From positions 1 to 64,000 of the forward strand of contig NZ_QKNY01000004.1 in the NCBI RefSeq assembly GCF_003605575.1: a stretch of DNA of 64,000 nt. The letters are read 5' to 3'. The DNA comes from Halonotius aquaticus. GTDB lineage: Archaea; Halobacteriota; Halobacteria; Halobacteriales; Haloferacaceae. Of the stretch, positions 60,617 through 64,000 are shown piece after piece; position 1 is the stretch's first letter; the number at the start of each line of letters is the position of its first letter. Under the pieces are notes generated by a model. It saw only the letters and a program-made list of their open reading frames with translations. It searched no databases and was not told where the DNA came from. The position numbers were made by a program, and so were the translations under genes.

Positions 60617-61531
60617 TTATTCGCCTTTTCGTTTCACAAACTCGAAGCCGTTGTCATCGGGGTCGCCGGTGGTGAGCTCATCGCCTTCGAGCGGTTTGGT
60701 CGCCCCGTCCATCCCGTCAGGATCGGCTTCGGCCGCGCTTTTGGCGATCTCCTCGGCGTTTTGGAGGTCGGCGACGCCGCCCATACCGAGCACGGAGTCA
60801 TCATCATCCTCGTCGTCCGTCCCATCGCCAAGGACGAGGGCGTCAGCGATCTCCTGATACGCCATTGCTGCCGGGCTGTCCGGATCGAACAGACAGATCG
60901 GCTGGCTCATATCTTGGGCGGCCGCGACCGTCTCGTCTTCCGGCACCGCGCCGATCAGGTCGGTTTCGAGGAATGTCGCCAGCCGTTCGGGCGGCGGCGC
61001 GCGGCCAGTGCCCGCGCGGACGAAGACGACGCCCATCACCTCACCGTTGACGCGGTGGGCCAACTCGATGGTCTTCTTGGCATCGCGGATCGAGGCGACC
61101 CGCGGCGTTGAGACGATTAGTACCTCATCGGCCAATCGGAGCGGATAGATCGTCTCGGGGCTGACGCCGGCGGCGGTATCAAGCAGCACAAAATCGTAGG
61201 CCGGCCGAAGGCTCCGGATTACCGGCGCGAGCGCGGCGACGTTGATCGCGTTGAACTCCGCCAACTCGGTGCCCGACGGTAGGACGTGCATCCGGTCGTC
61301 GATCGGATACAGCGCCTCGGTTGTTGGGGCGGTGCCAGACAACACGTCGTGGAGGGTGCGTTCGGGTTCGAACTGCAGAAAGTCGACGATGTTTGCCATC
61401 GCCAAATCGAGTTCGACAACGGCCACTGTCTGGCCGGCTTGGGCGAGCGCCACCCCTAGGTTGATCGCGGTCGTCGTCTTCCCGACGCCGCCTTTCGCCC
61501 CCGCGACTGCGATAACGCGCCCGTCACCCAT
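60617..61531 (-). CDS. MinD/ParA-family P-loop ATPase
   Basis: 304 aa from the ATG at 61531 (MGDGRVIAVAGAKGGVGKTT; an in-frame GTG lies three codons upstream). Deviant Walker A KGGVGKTT, switch VVELDLAMANIVDFL, and Walker B FVLLDTAAGVSPET. The last 70 residues are an acidic tail ending FEFVKRKGE, without the usual amphipathic membrane helix. Haloarchaea have several MinD paralogues that position surface machineries; its own target is unknown. Confidence 0.9.
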   Translation of the reverse strand: MGDGRVIAVAGAKGGVGKTTTAINLGVALAQAGQTVAVVELDLAMANIVDFLQFEPERTLHDVLSGTAPTTEALYPIDDRMHVLPSGTELAEFNAINVAALAPVIRSLRPAYDFVLLDTAAGVSPETIYPLRLADEVLIVSTPRVASIRDAKKTIELAHRVNGEVMGVVFVRAGTGRAPPPERLATFLETDLIGAVPEDETVAAAQDMSQPICLFDPDSPAAMAYQEIADALVLGDGTDDEDDDDSVLGMGGVADLQNAEEIAKSAAEADPDGMDGATKPLEGDELTTGDPDDNGFEFVKRKGE

Positions 61532-61635
61532 GTTCGCCACTCACGCCGACACAGGCATAAATCCATGTTATTAACATGTCGACCATTGGGACGGTCGTCC
61601 GGTCGTCGCGTCGTGAGCTGCAAGCCGAGTGTCTC

Positions 61636-61905
61636 TCAGAGATAGGCCGCGTCCCACTGGGACGCCTTGCGGCTGTTGGCACACTCCTCGCAATCGAGCC
61701 GTCCCATCGGATCCATCCCGACAGCGAGACTGCCACAGGCACCACAGATGAACCCGTATCGCTCGCTGCGGTCGCTGTCGGCGTAGACGACATAGAATGG
61801 GGCAACCGAGCCGTCGGCGCGCTCGTTGTACGCGGCATACCCGGTGCCGTCGGCGGTTCGCACCGCGGCGGTCAACACATCACCGTCTGCAGGGTCGGCA
61901 CTCAT
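61636..61905 (-). CDS. Small zinc-ribbon-like protein
   Basis: 89 aa from the ATG at 61905 (MSADPADGDVLTAAVRTADG). Two CxxC pairs (FICGACGSLA, LDCEECANS) should bind zinc. The N-terminal part is beta-rich (FYVVYADSDRSERYG). DUF5816-like from memory; function unknown. Confidence 0.75.
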   Translation of the reverse strand: MSADPADGDVLTAAVRTADGTGYAAYNERADGSVAPFYVVYADSDRSERYGFICGACGSLAVGMDPMGRLDCEECANSRKASQWDAAYL

Positions 61906-62017
61906 AGCACAGTCTATCATGTACAATGACTAAAGATGTGCGTCCGTTCGATAAACCTGGACAGCTGTTCGATTTACGATCACTCTCCTCGCTGCGGCTG
62001 TGCGGCGGCGGCCGCCG

Positions 62018-62380
62018 TCACCGGTTCGCGTCGTCGTTGCTATCGGCTGTGGATTCGGTTCGCTCGTCGTCGTCGGTCGTCGATTCTGTCCGCTCGTCGG
62101 TGGTCGCTTGGGTGCCGATGCTCTCCGGCTCTACATCGTCGACACGGTCGGCGACGACGGTGACGGCGATCAGGAGCACGCCGAGAATGAGCGCGATCGT
62201 GATCGCGCCGTAGGCGGCCAACCCAAGCCGGGTTGCCGGTAACGGAATCAGAAACAGCAGTCGTGGTGGCTCGATCTGACCGACGACGCCCGCTGCGAGG
62301 TAGCCGGCAACCCCGGTAAAACAGACGATGCCGACGTAGATCCCAACGACGAGCCGTCGCCCGCCGACGTTCGTAGCCAT
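62018..62380 (-). CDS. Small membrane protein with acidic tail
   Basis: 120 aa. Two or three transmembrane helices (VVGIYVGIVCFTGVAGYLAA, LGLAAYGAITIALILGVLLI), then a cytoplasmic or external tail rich in Thr, Asp and Glu with a repeated DERTEST unit. Function unknown. Confidence 0.7.
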   Translation of the reverse strand: MATNVGGRRLVVGIYVGIVCFTGVAGYLAAGVVGQIEPPRLLFLIPLPATRLGLAAYGAITIALILGVLLIAVTVVADRVDDVEPESIGTQATTDERTESTTDDDERTESTADSNDDANR

Positions 62381-62458
62381 ATCCGTTGTGCGGTCGGCAG
62401 CCGGTTACCCGTTTCGTCCGACCGATGTCGTTTTGCCCCCGGCAGCCCAACACCGTGT

Positions 62459-62542
62459 ATGGATGACAGCGATCTGCTCGGAATCGTTCTCGGCGGGATC
62501 GCGCTGATGATGTTTGTGACCGGCATTGTGCTGGTGATGTAG
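62459..62542 (+). CDS. Very small membrane protein, 27 aa
   Basis: An ATG at 62459 opens MDDSDLLGIVLGGIALMMFV followed by TGIVLVM and a TAG at 62540-62542. It has an acidic N-terminus and one complete transmembrane helix with GxxxG-like spacing, as in known single-helix microproteins. It lies 79 bases from the divergent membrane-protein gene. Without homologues or expression data the call stays tentative. Confidence 0.45.
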   Translation: MDDSDLLGIVLGGIALMMFVTGIVLVM

Positions 62543-62557
62543 TCAGCCGACGCCGAT

Positions 62558-63061
62558 TCAGCCGTCAGCGAGCAGCCGACCGCGGAACGTGTTGGCCGCG
62601 GCCTCGTCGGCAAAGGTGAGGACGAACCGGCCGCTCCACTCGCCGCCCGCTATCTCCATGGCGAGCTCAGCGTTGATTCCGAACTGATTGATTCGTTCCC
62701 GATCAAGGGTGATCGTGATCGTTGCCGTCTCGTAGCTGGTCTCAAGGTCGACAGCGGCGGCTGTCTGGGTGACCGATTCGGTTCCCGCCGCGGTGAGTTC
62801 GATCGGTACCGACGGCCCGGTCTGTGGTCGTGTTGAGACGGCACCGACACGTGCGATGTCGGTGGTCGTAAACAACGTCCGGCTGTCGTCGCCGACTTCG
62901 AGTGTTGCCTCCAGTGCAGCGTCGTCGTTGATCTCGTTTGCCCCGCTATTTACTGAGTCTTCGTCATCAGCCGCTGACCCTGTTGGCTGTTCCAGACAGC
63001 CGGCGATGCTCCCGGTGGCGAGCACTCCGCCGGATGCAAGGATCACTTCTCGTCGCAGCAT
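62558..63061 (-). CDS. Secreted lipoprotein, SecD-like periplasmic segment
   Basis: 167 aa. Signal MLRREVILASGGVLATGSIA then GC (lipobox Cys22). After an acidic linker, DSRTLFTTTDIARVGAVSTR, PSVPIELTAAGTESV and WSGRFVLTFADEAAANTF resemble the external P1-type region of SecD proteins. A role outside the membrane is likely; function unknown. Confidence 0.72.
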   Translation of the reverse strand: MLRREVILASGGVLATGSIAGCLEQPTGSAADDEDSVNSGANEINDDAALEATLEVGDDSRTLFTTTDIARVGAVSTRPQTGPSVPIELTAAGTESVTQTAAAVDLETSYETATITITLDRERINQFGINAELAMEIAGGEWSGRFVLTFADEAAANTFRGRLLADG

Positions 63062-63113
63062 ATCAGTCCCTCAACAGCTGGTGGTGAAAAAAGACCGTGT
63101 CAGTCCGCGCCGA

Positions 63114-64000
63114 TCAGTCGTCGTCGCGTTCCTCAGCGACTGCCTCCGCCTCATCGGCCGGCTTGCCGCCGTCGGTTGCGACCTCCTCGTCGCCACCGTC
63201 GGTTGCGATCTGGGTGTCGAGTTTCTGCTCGAACCATTGCCACTCGACGGTGCGCACGTTGTCTTGGCGGAGATCCCATGGATCGCCGCTTTCGACGCGT
63301 TTGCCCTCAAACCACGAGGAGACCATATTGTACAGCCAGATGATCTGGCCGATCAACAGTAGGAAGGCTCCGAGCGTGGCGACCTGGTGGAGCGTCGCAA
63401 ACTGCGGTAGGTATGTCGCGTACCGCCGCGGCATCCCACCGTAGCCCAGCAGGATCATCGCGAGGAACGTGATGTTGCTGCCGACCATCGTGAGCCAGAA
63501 GTGGGCCTTGCCGAGACTGGCCTGGTACATCCGGTTGGTGACCAGCGGGAACCAGTAGTAGATACCCGCAAAGCCGGCGAAGGCGATCGCCCCCATCACG
63601 ACGTAGTGGAAGTGACCCACCACGTAGTAGGTGTCGTGGAGCACGAGGTCGATCGGGATCGACGCGAGGAAGACGCCGGTGACACCGCCGATGATGAAGT
63701 TCGAGATGAAGCCGATACAGAACAGCATCGGCGTCGTCAGCCGCACCCGGCCGTTCCACAGCGTCGTAATCCAGTTGAATGTCTTCACCGCAGAGGGGAT
63801 CGCAATCGCCATCGACACCGCCATGAACGACGCCCGGACGCGGGGGTCAATGCCGGTCGCGAACATGTGGTGGGCCCAGACGCCGAACGACAGCACGCCG
63901 ATCGCCAGCGTGGAGTAGACAACGAACTTGAAGCCGAACAGCTTCCGGCCAGCAAACCGCGGGAGGACGTAGCTGACGATCCCCATCATCGGCAACACGA
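63114..64000 (-). CDS. coxA: Cytochrome c oxidase subunit I, C-terminal part (runs off the window)
   Basis: The last 295 residues of heme-copper oxidase subunit I. Visible: FNWITTLWNGRVRLTTPMLF, the proton-channel region, YYVVGHFHYVVMGAIAFAGF with the heme histidines (HFH), and VGSNITFLAMILLGYGGMPR. The gene continues past base 64000, so the upstream heme and CuB ligands are not seen. The acidic tail (GGDEEVATDGGKPADEAEAV) is haloarchaeal. It is the catalytic subunit of terminal oxygen reduction in the membrane. Confidence 0.93.
   Translation of the reverse strand, partial: VLPMMGIVSYVLPRFAGRKLFGFKFVVYSTLAIGVLSFGVWAHHMFATGIDPRVRASFMAVSMAIAIPSAVKTFNWITTLWNGRVRLTTPMLFCIGFISNFIIGGVTGVFLASIPIDLVLHDTYYVVGHFHYVVMGAIAFAGFAGIYYWFPLVTNRMYQASLGKAHFWLTMVGSNITFLAMILLGYGGMPRRYATYLPQFATLHQVATLGAFLLLIGQIIWLYNMVSSWFEGKRVESGDPWDLRQDNVRTVEWQWFEQKLDTQIATDGGDEEVATDGGKPADEAEAVAEERDDD

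Overview
The window is haloarchaeal chromosomal DNA. Most of it is GC-rich, the proteins are very acidic, promoters are TATA boxes close to start codons, and secreted proteins carry twin-arginine lipobox or PGF-CTERM signals. Marker genes agree: halorhodopsin, a Bat-type regulator, Brp/Blh, SAMP2, aIF2 gamma, RpoE1/RpoE2, the KorAB 2-oxoacid:ferredoxin oxidoreductase and an intein-bearing clamp-loader small subunit. All calls come from reading the sequence and from family knowledge; no searches were run.

Bases 1 to about 15,750 look like an accessory island. Base composition is visibly more AT-rich than the rest. The island holds three PQQ-type beta-propeller lipoproteins, a complete IS6-type insertion sequence with an 8-bp target duplication and an amber-interrupted transposase, a secreted endonuclease/exonuclease/phosphatase with an archaeosortase anchor, and a tyrosine recombinase broken by a stop at its second catalytic arginine. 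It ends at the 3' side of a tRNA-Glu gene, a common integration target.

The most unusual system lies inside the island (3836-10237). Two genes run leftwards: a 658-aa coiled-coil protein and a 177-aa protein. Five run rightwards: a small membrane protein, a basic-then-acidic helical protein shaped like ESCRT-III/PspA subunits, a Vps4-like AAA+ ATPase with an MIT-like N-terminus, an FHA-like protein and a PP2C phosphatase. The gene order suggests a phosphorylation-controlled, membrane-associated filament-remodelling machine, possibly used in defence. Its function is inferred, not known.

Bases 15,760-64,000 are mostly core genome. 15.7-24.6 kb: tRNA-Glu, rlmE, a CTAG-type DNA methylase, peroxiredoxin, samp2, a soluble taxis transducer, rfcS with a 435-aa intein, and a toxin-antitoxin pair. 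24.7-31.3 kb: a toxin-antitoxin remnant, retinal and carotenoid enzymes, a malate:quinone oxidoreductase-like flavoprotein and a ferredoxin-dependent nitrite/sulfite reductase. 31.3-36.4 kb: small conserved proteins, tRNA-Lys, a dUTPase/dCTP deaminase-family enzyme and aconitase. 36.4-37.1 kb: a gene-poor stretch with two candidate small-RNA promoters. 37.1-41.1 kb: halorhodopsin, a divergent Bat-like regulator and rimI. 41.2-45.1 kb: an information-processing block (aIF2 gamma, PIN protein, rpoE1, rpoE2, dephospho-CoA kinase). 45.3-51.9 kb: coiled-coil and membrane proteins, aldo/keto reductase, geranylgeranyl reductase and a lipoprotein. 51.9-60.6 kb: korAB, an FNR-like flavoprotein, a FIST protein overlapping a histidine kinase, and acetyl-CoA synthetase. 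60.6-64 kb: a MinD-like ATPase, small proteins, and the C-terminal part of cytochrome c oxidase subunit I, which runs off the window.
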